Origin: Armatimonadota bacterium
GTDB taxonomy: Bacteria > Sysuimicrobiota > Sysuimicrobiia > Sysuimicrobiales > Kaftiobacteriaceae
Length of the DNA stretch: 64,000 bases
Direction: 5' to 3'
Assembly (NCBI GenBank): GCA_031459765.1
Contig: JAVKHY010000001.1
Span: 285,701-349,700, forward strand
Below the pieces are notes generated by a model that saw only the letters and a list, made by a program, of their open reading frames with translations, made no database searches and had not been told where the DNA came from. Shown one piece after another: positions 46,894 through 58,132 of the stretch (positions within the stretch are counted from its first letter, which is position 1; every line of letters begins with the position of its first letter). Made by a program: the position numbers and the translations under genes.

Positions 46894-47933
46894 CGACGAA
46901 GACGGACACCGCGCCGGTCGCGGAGCGCCCCGCCGGTCCTGAAAAGAAGGGCCGCCTGCTCACCGGCGACCGGCCCACGGGGAGGCTCCACCTGGGCCAC
47001 TATGTGGGAACGCTGGCCAACCGGGTGAAGCTGCAGGACGACTACGACTGTTTCTTCCTGCTGGCCGACCTGCACCTGTTGACCACGCGGCTGGAGCACC
47101 TGGAGGAGATCCGCGACAACATCCGGGAGATTGTCCTGGACTACCTCAGCGTGGGCATCGATCCCGGCCGATCGACCATCGTCCTGCAGTCGCTGGTTCC
47201 TCAGACCGCCGAGCTGCAGCTCATTTTCTCCATGCTGGTCACGGTGCCGCGGTTGCAGCGCGTGCCGACGTTGAAGGAGGTGATGCGCGACCTGCACATT
47301 GCGCAGCCGTCCCTGGGGCTGCTGGCCTACCCGGTGCTGCAGGCGGCGGACATCCTCATCGTCCGCGGCGAGATTGTGCCCGTGGGCAAGGACCAGGCCT
47401 CGCATCTGGAGGTGACCCGGGAGATCGCCCGACGGTTCAACGAGCTGTTCCGCCCGGTGTTCCCCGAGCCGCAGACGTTGATCGGCGAGGTCGGCACCCT
47501 GCCGGGCATCGACGGGAAAGCCAAGATGAGCAAGTCCCTCGGGAACGCCATCTTTCTCGCCGACGATCCCGAAACGGTGACGCGGAAGGTGATGAGCATG
47601 TACACCGATCCGACGCGCATCCACCCCACCGATCCCGGCCACGTCGAGGGGAACCCCGTCTTCATCTACCACGACGCCTTCAACCCCGACCGGGCCGAGG
47701 TCGAGGAGCTCAAGGCCCGCTACCGCCAGGGGACGGTCGGGGATGTGGAGGTGAAACGGAGGCTGGCCGCGGCGCTGAACGGCTTCCTGGAACCGATTCG
47801 CGCCCGGCGGGCGCAGTATGCGCTTCGCCAGGTGGACGAGATCATCATCGAGGGCAGCCGGCGGGCGCGGGCCATCGCCCAGGAAACGATGGCCATGGTC
47901 CGGGACGCCATGCGCATGAACTACTTCGGCTAG
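46890..47933 (+). CDS. trpS: tryptophanyl-tRNA synthetase
   Basis: 347-residue class I synthetase. HIGH motif H34-L-G-H37 in [15 protein letters not shown] loop at 212-216; GKDQASHLE binds substrate. Charges tRNA-Trp. It lies between trpC and trpF, with its ATG overlapping the trpC stop (ATGA), so it shares the Trp T-box with the biosynthetic genes. The first 20 residues form a short polar extension before the catalytic core. Confidence 0.96.
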   Translation: MTTKTDTAPVAERPAGPEKKGRLLTGDRPTGRLHLGHYVGTLANRVKLQDDYDCFFLLADLHLLTTRLEHLEEIRDNIREIVLDYLSVGIDPGRSTIVLQSLVPQTAELQLIFSMLVTVPRLQRVPTLKEVMRDLHIAQPSLGLLAYPVLQAADILIVRGEIVPVGKDQASHLEVTREIARRFNELFRPVFPEPQTLIGEVGTLPGIDGKAKMSKSLGNAIFLADDPETVTRKVMSMYTDPTRIHPTDPGHVEGNPVFIYHDAFNPDRAEVEELKARYRQGTVGDVEVKRRLAAALNGFLEPIRARRAQYALRQVDEIIIEGSRRARAIAQETMAMVRDAMRMNYFG

Positions 47934-47941
47934 GAGGTCCG

Positions 47942-48555
47942 GTGGTCAGGGTCAAGATCTGCGGGATCCGTTCCGCCTCCGCGGCCGTGGCGGCGGCCGA
48001 GGCGGGGGCGGATGCCATCGGCCTGGTCTTCGCGCCCGGCCGGCGGCAGGTCACCGTGGACCAGGCGCGCGCCATTGTCGCGGCGCTGCCCCCCTTCGTG
48101 ACGAGGGTGGGGGTGTTCGTCGACGAGGATCCCGCCCGCATCCGGGAGGTGGCCGCCTCCGTCCCCCTCGATCTGGTCCAGCTCCACGGCAGCGAGTCGC
48201 CCCGGTACTGCGCCGCGCTGGGCCTGCCCGTGATCAAGGCCGTTCGGATGCGCGACCGGACATCGGGGGCGGCCCTGGGCGAGTATCGCGTCGCCGGCTT
48301 CCTGCTGGACAGCTTCGAGCCCAACCTCGCCGGCGGGACGGGGAAGCCCTTCCCCTGGGCCCTCGCCGCGGGCCTGCGCGCCCCCGCCCCGCTCATCCTG
48401 GCCGGCGGACTCACGGCCGAGAACGTCGGGGAGGCCCTGGAGATCGTCCGGCCCTACGGCGTGGACGTGAGCAGCGGGGTGGAGACCGACGGACGCAAAG
48501 ATCCGGCCAAGATCAGAGAGTTCATCCGCCGCGTTCGCCTCTGGGACGACGCCCG

Positions 48556-48559
<4 letters not shown>
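47942..48559 (+). CDS. trpF: phosphoribosylanthranilate isomerase
   Basis: 205 residues. Begins VRVKICGI with the catalytic Cys and ends with the phosphate-binding [11 protein letters not shown] and the VDVSSGVE segment. Rearranges phosphoribosylanthranilate. GTG at 47942 has GGAGG upstream. Its stop overlaps the trpB ATG. Confidence 0.94.
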
Positions 48560-49721
<1,162 letters not shown>

Positions 49722-49725
<4 letters not shown>

Positions 49726-50531
49726 GCCGCATCGGCGCAACCTTCGAGAGGCTGCGCCTGCGGCGTCGCCCGGCTTTCATCCCCTTCATCGTGGCGGGCG
49801 ATCCCGACCTGCACACCACGGCGCGTGTGGTCGAGATGCTCGTTGACGCGGGAGCGGATCTGATCGAGCTGGGCGTCCCGTTCTCCGATCCCGTCGCCGA
49901 CGGACCGACGAACCAGCGTGCCTACCAGCGGGCCCTGGCCGCGGGGACCCGGCTGACCGACGTGCTCACGCTGGTGGGCGAGTTGCGCCGGCGGATGGAC
50001 ATTCCCGTCGTCCTTTTGTCGTACTACAATCCGATCCTGCAGTTCGGACCGGCGTCCTTCTGCGTCGAGGCCGTCCGCCGGGGCGTGGACGGCGTGGTGG
50101 TGCCGGATCTGCCCTCCGATGAGGCGGATGAGCTGCTCGCTCCGGCCCGGCAGTGTGGGTTGGATACGATCTTCCTCCTGGCGCCGACCAGTACCGACGA
50201 GCGGATCCGGCTGGTCGCGGAGCGGTGCACAGGATTCGTCTACTGCGTCTCGCTGACCGGGATCACCGGGATGCGGGACCGGCTGTCCGGAGACCTCCCC
50301 GACCTTGTGGCCCGGATCCGCGCCAGGACGCGCCTTCCGATCTGCGTCGGCTTCGGGGTCAGTACGCCGGAGCAGGCGCGCGAAGTGGGGGCGGTGGCGG
50401 ATGGGGTGATTGTGGGTAGTGCGATTGTGGCCCTGCTGGAGCGGTCCGACGGTCCGGCCCGAGCCCGTGAGCTGGCCGCCTCGCTGCGCCGGGCTCTGGA
50501 CGGCCCTCCGGGGGGAAAGGCCGCGCCGTGA
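49722..50531 (+). CDS. trpA: tryptophan synthase alpha chain
   Basis: 269 residues. Cleaves indoleglycerol phosphate to indole and glyceraldehyde-3-phosphate. Catalytic E49 and D60 in [16 protein letters not shown]; later SLTGITG and [10 protein letters not shown] form the phosphate site. ATG overlaps the trpB stop. The next gene, a Nudix hydrolase, overlaps its 3' end. Confidence 0.95.
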
Positions 50532-50992
50532 TCTCCCAGCGGACGCTGTGCTTCCTGCACCGCGGCCGCCAGGTGTTGCTGCTGCACCGCCGCCGATCCC
50601 CGAACGCCGGGATGTGGAACGGGATCGGCGGCAAGATCGAACCGGGCGAAACTCCCTTTGCCGCCTGTGTGCGCGAGGTCAGAGAAGAGACCGGGCTGAC
50701 GATCCCGTCCCCGGACCTGCGCGGCCTGCTCGTGGTCACGGTGCAGGCCACGGGGGACGTGTGGATCATCTACGTCTTCACCGCGCCGGCGCCCGACGGC
50801 CCGCTGGCCCCCTCCCCCGAAGGCGACCTGCGCTGGGTGGACGCCGAGCAGATCGCCTCCCTGCACACGCCGGCCGACCTGCCCGTAATCCTCCCCCGCA
50901 TCCTCAACGAGGACGGCATCACCGTCGTCCGCATCCACTACGCGACCGACGACGCCGTCGAGCCGCAGCGCCTTGAGATCCTCGGTCCGTAG
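50528..50992 (+). CDS. Nudix hydrolase (MutT-like)
   Basis: 154 residues. The Nudix box reads GKIEPGETPFAACVREVREETGL, fitting G-x5-E-x7-R-E-U-x-E-E-x-G-U. The GMWNGIGGKIE lead-in resembles 8-oxo-dGTP diphosphatases. GTG start overlaps the trpA stop, so it reads as the last gene of the supraoperon. No link to tryptophan synthesis is apparent. Confidence 0.85.
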   Translation: MISQRTLCFLHRGRQVLLLHRRRSPNAGMWNGIGGKIEPGETPFAACVREVREETGLTIPSPDLRGLLVVTVQATGDVWIIYVFTAPAPDGPLAPSPEGDLRWVDAEQIASLHTPADLPVILPRILNEDGITVVRIHYATDDAVEPQRLEILGP

Positions 50993-51151
50993 CTACCTCA
51001 ACACCAGGCCCAGGTAGTAGGGCCAGAAGATGAGCGCCAGGATGGCCTTCCACCAGACCAGCTGGGCGAAGGCGATGGTGAACAGCCACCCGATGAACCA
51101 GAGGGGCCCCGTGGTCTCCACACGGATCCTGGTTCCGCCGTCGGATCTCAT
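50993..51151 (-). CDS. small 52-residue membrane protein
   Basis: A short gene with an excellent ribosome site (AAGGAG 7 nt before the ATG). The product has a polar, Arg-containing N-terminus of about 15 residues, then a hydrophobic, Trp-rich stretch (about residues 17-51) that could form one long or two short membrane helices, ending LVLR. Its stop abuts the Nudix stop on the other strand. It is divergent from the DUF1646 gene. Homology not recognised. Confidence 0.65.
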   Translation of the reverse strand: MRSDGGTRIRVETTGPLWFIGWLFTIAFAQLVWWKAILALIFWPYYLGLVLR

Positions 51152-51238
51152 CGCGGTCTCCTTTCGTCGGCGCGATCCTCCCGGTCGAGCGTACGCCCGG
51201 AGGACGGCCGCAGGCAATCCAGCGGAGGCCGGATTCGA

Positions 51239-51244
51239 TATAAT
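51239..51244 (+). promoter_or_regulatory. TATAAT box with near-leaderless spacing before the DUF1646 gene
   Basis: A consensus TATAAT lies 9 nt before the GTG at 51254, so the transcript should have only about 2-3 nt of leader. No -35 match or SD is visible. The DUF1646 sodium riboswitch class known before some homologues cannot fit between this promoter and the gene. Confidence 0.6.
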
Positions 51245-51253
51245 GAGCCCGTT

Positions 51254-52273
51254 GTGGACGTCGTCATCGTCGCCGATCTCCTCATCCTTCTGGCCGTCCT
51301 GATCCTTCCGCTGGTCTCCCGTTGGGTGGAGCGGAACCTCGAGGCGTTCCTGTTCGTCATGGGTCTGGTTGCCGCGGTCGCGGCGCGGGTCCTGGACGGA
51401 CACCTCATCCGCGCCGCCCTCACCGATCCCATTCCGATCACCATCGCCGTCTTCGTCTCCGGGCTGGCCTTCCACCGGCTGCGCGGGTCCGTCGCCGACC
51501 TGCTGGTCCGGCTGCGCACGGTGCTGCCCATGCGGCTGGTCGTCGCCGTTCTGGTCACGGCGCTGGCCCTGATCAGCAGCGTGATCACGGTGATCATCGC
51601 CTCCCTGGTCCTGGTGGAGCTGATCGGGGCGATGCGGTTTCGGGAGGAAGACGAGACGCGACTGGTGGTCCTGGCCTGCATGGCCATCGGCCTGGGCGCG
51701 GCGCTCACTCCGATCGGCGAACCGCTCTCCACAATCGCCACGGCCAAACTCGGTGAGGAGTTCTGGTTCCTGATGCAGCTGCTCGGGCCGTGGGTGATTC
51801 CGGGCATTGTCGCACTGGGCGCCGCCGCCGCGCTGTTACCCCTGCGCTACCGGGGTTCCAGTCTCCAGGAGGCGGTTGTGGAGGAGACCTACCGGACGGT
51901 CGTCGGCCGGGCGCTGCGGGTCTTCCTGTTCGTCATGGCCCTGACACTGCTGGGGGAAGGATTCAGACCGCTGATCGACCGGTTCGTCATTCACCTCGAC
52001 GCCCGCCTGCTGTACTGGATCAACATGGTCTCGGCCATCCTGGACAACGCCACCCTCACCGCGGCGGAGATCAGTCCGCGGATGTCGCCACTACAGGTGC
52101 GGGCCGTGTTGATGGGGCTGCTGATCAGCGGCGGCATGCTCATCCCCGGCAACATCCCCAACATCATCGCCGCGAACAGACTGAAGATCCGCAGCCGGAC
52201 CTGGGCGTGCTGGGGAGTGCCATTGGGGCTGGCCCTTCTGCTGATGTACTTTGCCGCGCTGTTTCTCCTCTGA
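51254..52273 (+). CDS. DUF1646-family membrane transporter
   Basis: 339 residues with about ten hydrophobic segments. The C-terminal ISGGMLIPGNIPNIIAANRLKI region and the central IGLGAALTPIGEPLSTI match the DUF1646 family, related to ion-transporter (ArsB/NhaD-like) proteins and linked to sodium homeostasis in other bacteria. Starts at GTG, probably on a leaderless mRNA. It opens a run of ion-transport genes. Confidence 0.8.
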   Translation: MDVVIVADLLILLAVLILPLVSRWVERNLEAFLFVMGLVAAVAARVLDGHLIRAALTDPIPITIAVFVSGLAFHRLRGSVADLLVRLRTVLPMRLVVAVLVTALALISSVITVIIASLVLVELIGAMRFREEDETRLVVLACMAIGLGAALTPIGEPLSTIATAKLGEEFWFLMQLLGPWVIPGIVALGAAAALLPLRYRGSSLQEAVVEETYRTVVGRALRVFLFVMALTLLGEGFRPLIDRFVIHLDARLLYWINMVSAILDNATLTAAEISPRMSPLQVRAVLMGLLISGGMLIPGNIPNIIAANRLKIRSRTWACWGVPLGLALLLMYFAALFLL

Positions 52274-52435
52274 CGCGGAAGGTGACCCGTCTTCCGGATC
52301 CTCGGTCCGTCCTTGGGTGGACGGCCACGCCCTCCGGGAACACCGCCGCCGGGCGACGGGAGCGGAGGAACGCCTGTGGACCTTCTATAACTTCAGCAAC
52401 GGCCATAGGCGGCCGCAGTCGAGGAGGTGGCGACC

Positions 52436-53521
52436 ATGAAGTGGGCCTGGCGACTGGGGACCGTGGCGGGGATCGCCGTCTACGTCCACGCCACATTCTT
52501 CATCTTGATCGCCTGGGTTGCCGTCACCCACTGGGCCCAGGGTCGCGACTTCCTGGCCGCCGCCGCGGCTGTGATCTTCATCTTGGCCCTGTTCGCCTGC
52601 GTCGTGCTCCACGAACTGGGGCACGCCCTGACGGCGCGGCGCTACGGGATCCGCACCCGGGACATTACCCTGCTGCCGATCGGCGGCGTGGCCCGGCTGG
52701 AACGGATGCCCGAGGAGCCGCTGCAGGAACTATGGGTGGCAGCGGCGGGGCCTGCCGTCAACGTCGTCATCGCCCTCCTCCTCTTCCTCTGGCTGACGAT
52801 CGCCGGCGGAGTCGAACCCGTCTCCGGGATCACCATGACCCAGGGACCGTTCCTGGAACGGCTGATGATCCTCAACCTCATCCTGGTGGTCTTCAATCTG
52901 CTGCCCGCCTTTCCCATGGACGGGGGCCGGATTGTGCGCGCGCTGCTGGCGACGCGGATGGAGTACACGCGCGCCACGCAGATCGCCGCGGCGCTGGGGC
53001 AGGGGATGGCGTTCCTCTTCGGCTTCGTCGGGTTCTTTACCAACCCGTTCCTGCTCTTCATCGCGCTGTTCGTCTGGATCGGCGCCGCCCAGGAGGCGAG
53101 TCTGGTCCAGGTACGCAGCGCCCTGAGCGGCATTCCCGTGCGGCGGGCGATGATCACGGATTTCCGCACGCTGGCTCCGGAGGACTCGTTGCGGCGGGCG
53201 GCCGAGGTGCTGCTGGCCGGCACGCAGCAGGACTTTCCCGTGGTCGAGGCGGACCGGGTGGTCGGCCTGCTCCTGCGCGCCGACCTGCTGGCCGCTCTGG
53301 CCGGGCAGCGGCATGAGGCCGCGGTCGCCGAGGTGATGCGTCGCGAGTTCTACTCGGTGGACTCCCACGAGATGCTGGATCTGGCCTTCGCCCGCCTGCA
53401 GCAGGGCCAGATCCGCACCGCTCCGGTGATCCACGGCGGGCGGCTGGTCGGCCTGGTGACCATGGAGAACATCGGCGAGTTCGTCGCGGTGCAGGCGGCC
53501 CTGGAAATGGCGCCTGGATAG
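52436..53521 (+). CDS. site-2 protease family protein with C-terminal CBS pair
   Basis: 361 residues. Membrane segments carry the zinc motif H59-E60-L-G-H63 and the distal NLLPAFPMDGG (about residues 150-161). A pair of CBS domains fills residues 215-355, likely sensing an adenine nucleotide. ATG at 52436 is preferred over GTG 52427 because GAGGAGG (52421-52427) is correctly spaced for it. The 162 nt upstream hold no gene; a TATAAC at 52386-52391 might be a -10. Confidence 0.88.
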   Translation: MKWAWRLGTVAGIAVYVHATFFILIAWVAVTHWAQGRDFLAAAAAVIFILALFACVVLHELGHALTARRYGIRTRDITLLPIGGVARLERMPEEPLQELWVAAAGPAVNVVIALLLFLWLTIAGGVEPVSGITMTQGPFLERLMILNLILVVFNLLPAFPMDGGRIVRALLATRMEYTRATQIAAALGQGMAFLFGFVGFFTNPFLLFIALFVWIGAAQEASLVQVRSALSGIPVRRAMITDFRTLAPEDSLRRAAEVLLAGTQQDFPVVEADRVVGLLLRADLLAALAGQRHEAAVAEVMRREFYSVDSHEMLDLAFARLQQGQIRTAPVIHGGRLVGLVTMENIGEFVAVQAALEMAPG

Positions 53522-53524
53522 CCC

Positions 53525-54871
53525 GTGGGTCGCGGTGCCACCGAGCGCTGGGGATCGCGCGTCGGCTTCGTGCTGGCCACGGCCGGCTCGGCCGTCGGGC
53601 TAGGTAACATCTGGCGCTTCCCCTCGATGGCTGCGGACAATGGCGGCGGCGCCTTCGTCCTGCTCTTTCTCGTCTTGATCCTCGTGGTGGGGATTCCGGG
53701 GCTGATCGCGGAGCTGGTGCTGGGGCGACACACCCACCGCAACCCCGTGGACGCCTTCCTCACCCTGCGCCCGCGATCCCTGTGGGGTGCGGTCGGGGCT
53801 CTGAGTGTTGCCGCCGCCTTCCTCATTCTATCGTATTACTCGGTGATCGCGGGGTGGGTGCTGGCCTACGTGGGCCTGGCCGCGTCCGGGGATCTCGCCG
53901 GGCTCGATCCGGCTGGCCTCGGCCACGCCTATGCGCGCCTGGCCGGGCACCCTTGGCATCCGGTGGCCTGGCACGGCGCGTTCCTCGTGATCACGGCCGT
54001 GGTGGTGATCAGCGGAGTCCAGCGTGGAATCGAGCGCTGGGCGAAGATTTTGATGCCCGGGCTGATTCTCATGCTCGGCATCCTGGCGTTGCGGGTGCTG
54101 AGCTGGGAAAATGCCTTGACCGGTGCTGCCTGGCTAATTCAGCCGCGCTGGGCAGAGATCACCTGGCAGACGCTGCTGCGGGCCATGGGCCAGGTCTTCT
54201 TCAGCTTCGGTCTGGGGATGGGGGTGATGATCACCTACGGCAGCTACCTGGAGGCGGACGAGGACATTCCCCGCAGCGCGCTCTACGTCGCGACCGCCGA
54301 TGCCGGCATCGCCCTCCTCTCCGCCTTGATCGTCATCCCGGCCCTGTTCGCTTTTGATCGGCCGGTGGAGGGCGGTCCGGGACTGCTCTTCGTCACGCTG
54401 CCGGGAGTGCTGAACGAGATGCCACTCGGGCGACTGCTTAACGTGGTGTTCTTTGCGATGGTGGCTGTGGCGGCCTTGACCTCGGCGATCTCACTGCTCG
54501 AGGTGGTCGTGGCCTTCCTCGTTCAGGGCCAGAAGTGGACCCGTCAGGTGGCCGTTGCCTCCGCCACGATTGCAATCTTCCTCGCCGGCATTCCCTCGGC
54601 GCTCTCGCCGGCGGCGGTGCCGATCGCGGTACGCGGCCGGGACTTCCTGACGGTCGTCGACGGACTGGCCTCGGATCTCCTGTTGCCCCTGGGCGGCCTG
54701 TGTACGGCGATCTTCGTCGGCTGGATCTGGGGCACGCGGCCGGCCCTTGTCGAACTCCGCCGGGGCGCCGTCTCCTTTCGCCCCTCCGGATTGTGGGCGG
54801 CGAGCGTGCGCCTGATCATCCCGGTGGCGGTCGGCCTCATCCTGCTGGCGGGGCTGCTCGGCGTTCGCTGA
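53525..54871 (+). CDS. sodium-dependent transporter, NSS/SNF family
   Basis: 448 residues with about eleven to twelve TM segments. TM1 is GSAVGLGNIWRFP, the sodium/substrate site of LeuT-like neurotransmitter:sodium symporters, preceded by WGSRVGFVLATAG. TM6 has FFSFGLGMGVMITYGSY. It imports an amino acid or amine with Na+. GTG start 3 nt after the CBS-protease gene. Confidence 0.9.
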   Translation: MGRGATERWGSRVGFVLATAGSAVGLGNIWRFPSMAADNGGGAFVLLFLVLILVVGIPGLIAELVLGRHTHRNPVDAFLTLRPRSLWGAVGALSVAAAFLILSYYSVIAGWVLAYVGLAASGDLAGLDPAGLGHAYARLAGHPWHPVAWHGAFLVITAVVVISGVQRGIERWAKILMPGLILMLGILALRVLSWENALTGAAWLIQPRWAEITWQTLLRAMGQVFFSFGLGMGVMITYGSYLEADEDIPRSALYVATADAGIALLSALIVIPALFAFDRPVEGGPGLLFVTLPGVLNEMPLGRLLNVVFFAMVAVAALTSAISLLEVVVAFLVQGQKWTRQVAVASATIAIFLAGIPSALSPAAVPIAVRGRDFLTVVDGLASDLLLPLGGLCTAIFVGWIWGTRPALVELRRGAVSFRPSGLWAASVRLIIPVAVGLILLAGLLGVR

Positions 54872-55019
54872 GCGGGCTCTCCGCTACGGCCTCCGCCTCG
54901 TCGGCGCGGCGCTCGTGGAGGTTGATGCCGACGGCCCGGCCGCATTCGACAATGGAATCTGGCGCACCATCTGCTTGAGCATCAGCGCGATTTCCTGGGC
55001 GTGTTCTCAGATGCGGTCA
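54872..55019. other. intergenic stretch with no intact gene
   Basis: Between the NSS gene and the ATPase relic no coding sequence stands out. On the minus strand a short frame reads HAQEIALMLKQMV followed by a low-complexity Ser/Thr/Pro tail, preceded by a stop. It may be a decayed gene fragment, but I cannot assign it. Confidence 0.4.
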
Positions 55020-55332
55020 CCGGGTCCTCGGTCACGACACCGGGGGATCGGCATCGCGGTCGCGGCGTCGGCGCTGGCCGCCTTCGGGGTCGGCGTCCTT
55101 CGAGGGGAGTCGGCGTCCGAGATGTTCCTCGTAGCCGTCGCGCTCGCGGTCTCCGCGATCCCCGAAGGCCTCTCCGTGGTACCTGGCACCGACGCAGTTC
55201 GTGCTGCGCCTGGAGCCGATCCCCCCTGCGATGTGGCCGAAGATGATCGCCGCGGCTTGCACCATCTTGCTGGTCGTGGAGGGGCACAAGCTCCTGCGTC
55301 GTCATCGCTCCTCGCCGAGCGCGGCAGGTTAA
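55020..55332 (+). pseudogene. relic of a cation P-type ATPase with internal deletion
   Basis: Positions 55044-55175 encode GIGIAV...GVLRGE...EMFLVAVALAVSAIPEGL, the TM3-TM4 region of Ca2+/Na+-type P-ATPases including the ion-binding PEGL. Directly after, in the next frame (55177-55332), comes WYLAPTQFVLRLEPIPPAMW and a last TM ending VVEGHKLLRR plus a stop, which matches the extreme C-terminus of the same family. The intervening catalytic part (DKTGT phosphorylation and nucleotide domains) is missing and the junction is out of frame. The N-terminus is also absent. Confidence 0.75.
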
Positions 55333-55407
55333 TGAGAGGAGCCCCTCCGCAGCGTGCATAATGACACATAGCATGTCCTTGCCATTCCCCTGACGAACCT
55401 GAATGAG

Positions 55408-57720
55408 ATGGGTCTGGCTACGGTCGTCCTCTCCGGGTTCATTCTCGCCGCTGCCGCCCCGTGGCTGGCGCGGTGGTGGGGGCGCACTGCCGGGTGGTTG
55501 CTCTCATTCCTGCCGGTCGCGCTTGCGATCTACCTCGGACTGCAGCTTCCCATGATCACCGAGGGCAGGCCGCAGTTCGCCCGTTTCTCCTGGGTACCCG
55601 CGCTTGACGTCGGCCTTTCCTTATACCTTGACGGGCTGAGCTTGCTCTTCGCCCTGCTCATCACCGGCATCGGCAGTCTCATCGTGATCTATTCGGGGGG
55701 GTACCTGGCCGGGCATCCGCACCGGCACCGGTTCTACGCCTTCATGCTGATGTTCATGGCGTCGATGCTCGGCCTGGTGCTGGCGGACGATGTCATCGCG
55801 CTGTTCGTCTTTTGGGAACTAACCAGCCTGAGTTCGTACCTGCTCATCGGCTTCGACCACGAGCGGCCAGCGGCGCGCGCCGCCGCGCTGCAGGCCCTGC
55901 TCGTCACCGGCCTGGGCGGCCTGGCCCTGCTGGCCGGCGTCCTCATGCTCGGGTCGGTTGCGGGCAGCTTCGAGCTTTCCACCATCCTGGCGCGCGGGGA
56001 GACGGTTCGCGGCCAACCCCTGGCTCGGCCGGCGATGCTGCTCATTCTGGTCGGCGCCTTCACCAAATCCGCCCAGGTCCCGTTTCACTTCTGGCTGCCC
56101 AACGCGATGGAGGCACCCACGCCGGTCAGCGCCTACCTCCACTCGGCGACGATGGTCAAGGCGGGCGTCTACCTGCTGGCCCGGCTCAACCCGCTGTTCG
56201 CCGGTATGGAGGGGTGGTCGTCCTCGGTGACGACGATTGGCGCGGCGACGATGATCACGGGCGCGGTGCTGGCCATGATGCAGGTTGACCTGAAGCGGAT
56301 CCTGGCCTACTCCACCGTGAGCGCGCTGGGTCTGCTCACGATGCTGCTCGGCTTCGGGACGGAGGCCGCGGCGGCGGCGGCGATGGTGTTCCTGCTGGCC
56401 CACGCGCTGTACAAGGGTGCCCTGTTCCTCGTCGCCGGGGTCGTGGATCACGAGACCGGCGTCCGCGAGATCACCGGGCTGGCGGGGCTCGGTCGGGTCA
56501 TGCGCATGACAGCGCTCGCCGCCGGGCTTTCTGCACTGGCCATGGCGGGACTCCCTCCGTTTCTGGGTTTCATCGGGAAGGAACTGGTCTATGAAACGAC
56601 CCTGCACGTCCCGGGCGGGAGGGCGGCGTGGACGACGGTGACCATGGCCTGGAGCATCCTCTACGTGGCCATCGCCGTGATCTCCGGCATCGCGCCGTTT
56701 GTCGGCCCCCGGATCGCCCCCGCAAGCACCAGGCACGACGGTCCCGTGACCCTGTGGCTGGGTCCGCTGGTGCTCGGCGCGCTTGGTCTGGCCATGGGTG
56801 TCGCGCCCGGTACCGTGGCGCAGCCGCTGGTCGAACCGGCCGCCGCAGCGGTGGCGCCGGGTTCGGCGGATGTTTCACTGGCGCTCTGGCACGGCGTCAA
56901 CCCCGGTCTGGCCCTCAGCATCGCGGGTCTTCTCGGCGGGCTTGCGATCTACACCGCGCAGGGCGCGCTGCGGCCGGCCCTGGACGGCGCGACACGGCTG
57001 CTGCCTTGGGGACCAGCGCGGGCGTACGAGGCCGGTCTGGACGGCCTCAACCGGGCGGCAGTGGCCCAGACCCGCGTCCTGCAAAGCGGCTACCTCCGTT
57101 ACTACCTGCTGCTGATCGTCCTTGCCGCTGCGGTCACGGGATGGTACACGCTGCTGCGCTCCGGTGTGGCGGGCGGTCCCTTGCGATGGGAGTGGGGCGA
57201 CGCGCGGTTCCACGAGCTGGTGCTCGCCGCGCTGATCATCGCGGCCGCGGCCTGGGCCGCGCGATCGCCGTCCCGCCTCGGCGCCGTGGCGTCGCTCGGG
57301 GTCACCGGGTACGGCGTGGCGTTGATCTACTTCATCTTTGGGGCGCCGGATCTGGCCATCACGCAGTTCCTGGTGGAGACCCTGACGGTGATCCTGTTCG
57401 TCCTGGCCTTCTACCACCTTCCCCGTTTCGCGGTGCTTTCGCACCCTGCGGCGCGGCTCCGGGATGCGGCGGTGGCGGTGGCCGCCGGCGGCTTGATGAC
57501 TCTGCTCGTGGTGGCCGCCGCGGGGAGCGGAGCGACACGCGCCGTTTCCGCCTACTTCGCCGAGAACAGCCTGCTGCTGGGTCATGGCCGGAACGTCGTC
57601 AACGTCATCCTGGTGGACTTTCGCGCCCTGGACACTCTGGGGGAGACCGTCGTGCTGGCGGTGGCCGGGATCGGGGTGTACGTGCTGCTCAAACTGCGTC
57701 CGCCGGGGCGGGGGCGGTGA
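55408..57720 (+). CDS. mnhA: Na+/H+ antiporter subunit A (MrpA/MnhA)
   Basis: 770 residues, about 20 TM. NuoL-like core with E137 in [15 protein letters not shown], the [20 protein letters not shown] loop and the [11 protein letters not shown] Lys. The C-terminal extension (about 600-770) carries the DUF4040/MnhB-like part seen in MrpA, including [14 protein letters not shown]. Proton-channel subunit of the Mrp complex. ATG at 55408 lacks a strong SD. The stop overlaps subunit B (GTGA). Confidence 0.94.
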   Translation: MGLATVVLSGFILAAAAPWLARWWGRTAGWLLSFLPVALAIYLGLQLPMITEGRPQFARFSWVPALDVGLSLYLDGLSLLFALLITGIGSLIVIYSGGYLAGHPHRHRFYAFMLMFMASMLGLVLADDVIALFVFWELTSLSSYLLIGFDHERPAARAAALQALLVTGLGGLALLAGVLMLGSVAGSFELSTILARGETVRGQPLARPAMLLILVGAFTKSAQVPFHFWLPNAMEAPTPVSAYLHSATMVKAGVYLLARLNPLFAGMEGWSSSVTTIGAATMITGAVLAMMQVDLKRILAYSTVSALGLLTMLLGFGTEAAAAAAMVFLLAHALYKGALFLVAGVVDHETGVREITGLAGLGRVMRMTALAAGLSALAMAGLPPFLGFIGKELVYETTLHVPGGRAAWTTVTMAWSILYVAIAVISGIAPFVGPRIAPASTRHDGPVTLWLGPLVLGALGLAMGVAPGTVAQPLVEPAAAAVAPGSADVSLALWHGVNPGLALSIAGLLGGLAIYTAQGALRPALDGATRLLPWGPARAYEAGLDGLNRAAVAQTRVLQSGYLRYYLLLIVLAAAVTGWYTLLRSGVAGGPLRWEWGDARFHELVLAALIIAAAAWAARSPSRLGAVASLGVTGYGVALIYFIFGAPDLAITQFLVETLTVILFVLAFYHLPRFAVLSHPAARLRDAAVAVAAGGLMTLLVVAAAGSGATRAVSAYFAENSLLLGHGRNVVNVILVDFRALDTLGETVVLAVAGIGVYVLLKLRPPGRGR

Positions 57721-58130
57721 CCTCGCTGATCTTCTCCACGGCCGCGCGGTTCCTTCTGCCGCTGCTGCTGCTGTTCTCCCTTTTTCTCTTGGTGACCGGG
57801 CACAACGAGCCGGGCGGCGGTTTCGTCGGCGGGCTCGTGGCCGCGGGCGCATTCACCCTCTATGCCATCGCCTACGGGGTTGAGGCGACACGCCATCTCC
57901 TGCGGGTGGACCCGCGTCTTCCAGTCGCCATCGGCCTGCTGGTGATCGTCACGAGCGGCGTGATCGGCCTCTTCCGCAGGCAGCCGTTTCTCGCCGCGCG
58001 ATGGTGGGATCTTCCGGTGCCCGGCGCCGGGCCCGTCACGGTGGGGACGCCGATGGTCTTTGACGTCGGGGTTTACCTGGTCGTGGTGGGAACGACGCTG
58101 ACCATCATCATATCGCTTGCGGAGGAGTAG
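57717..58130 (+). CDS. mnhB: Na+/H+ antiporter subunit B (MnhB)
   Basis: 137 residues, four [20 protein letters not shown] is the MnhB signature; the C-terminal part has a [17 protein letters not shown] segment. It is encoded separately from MnhA, not fused. GTG start overlaps mnhA; subunit C follows after 2 nt. Confidence 0.93.
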   Translation: MTSLIFSTAARFLLPLLLLFSLFLLVTGHNEPGGGFVGGLVAAGAFTLYAIAYGVEATRHLLRVDPRLPVAIGLLVIVTSGVIGLFRRQPFLAARWWDLPVPGAGPVTVGTPMVFDVGVYLVVVGTTLTIIISLAEE

Positions 58131-58132
58131 GT

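Noticed and set aside
51152-51253. Sodium riboswitch (DUF1646 motif) before the DUF1646 gene
   Set aside because: The TATAAT box is 9 nt from the start codon, so there is no transcribed space for a riboswitch.
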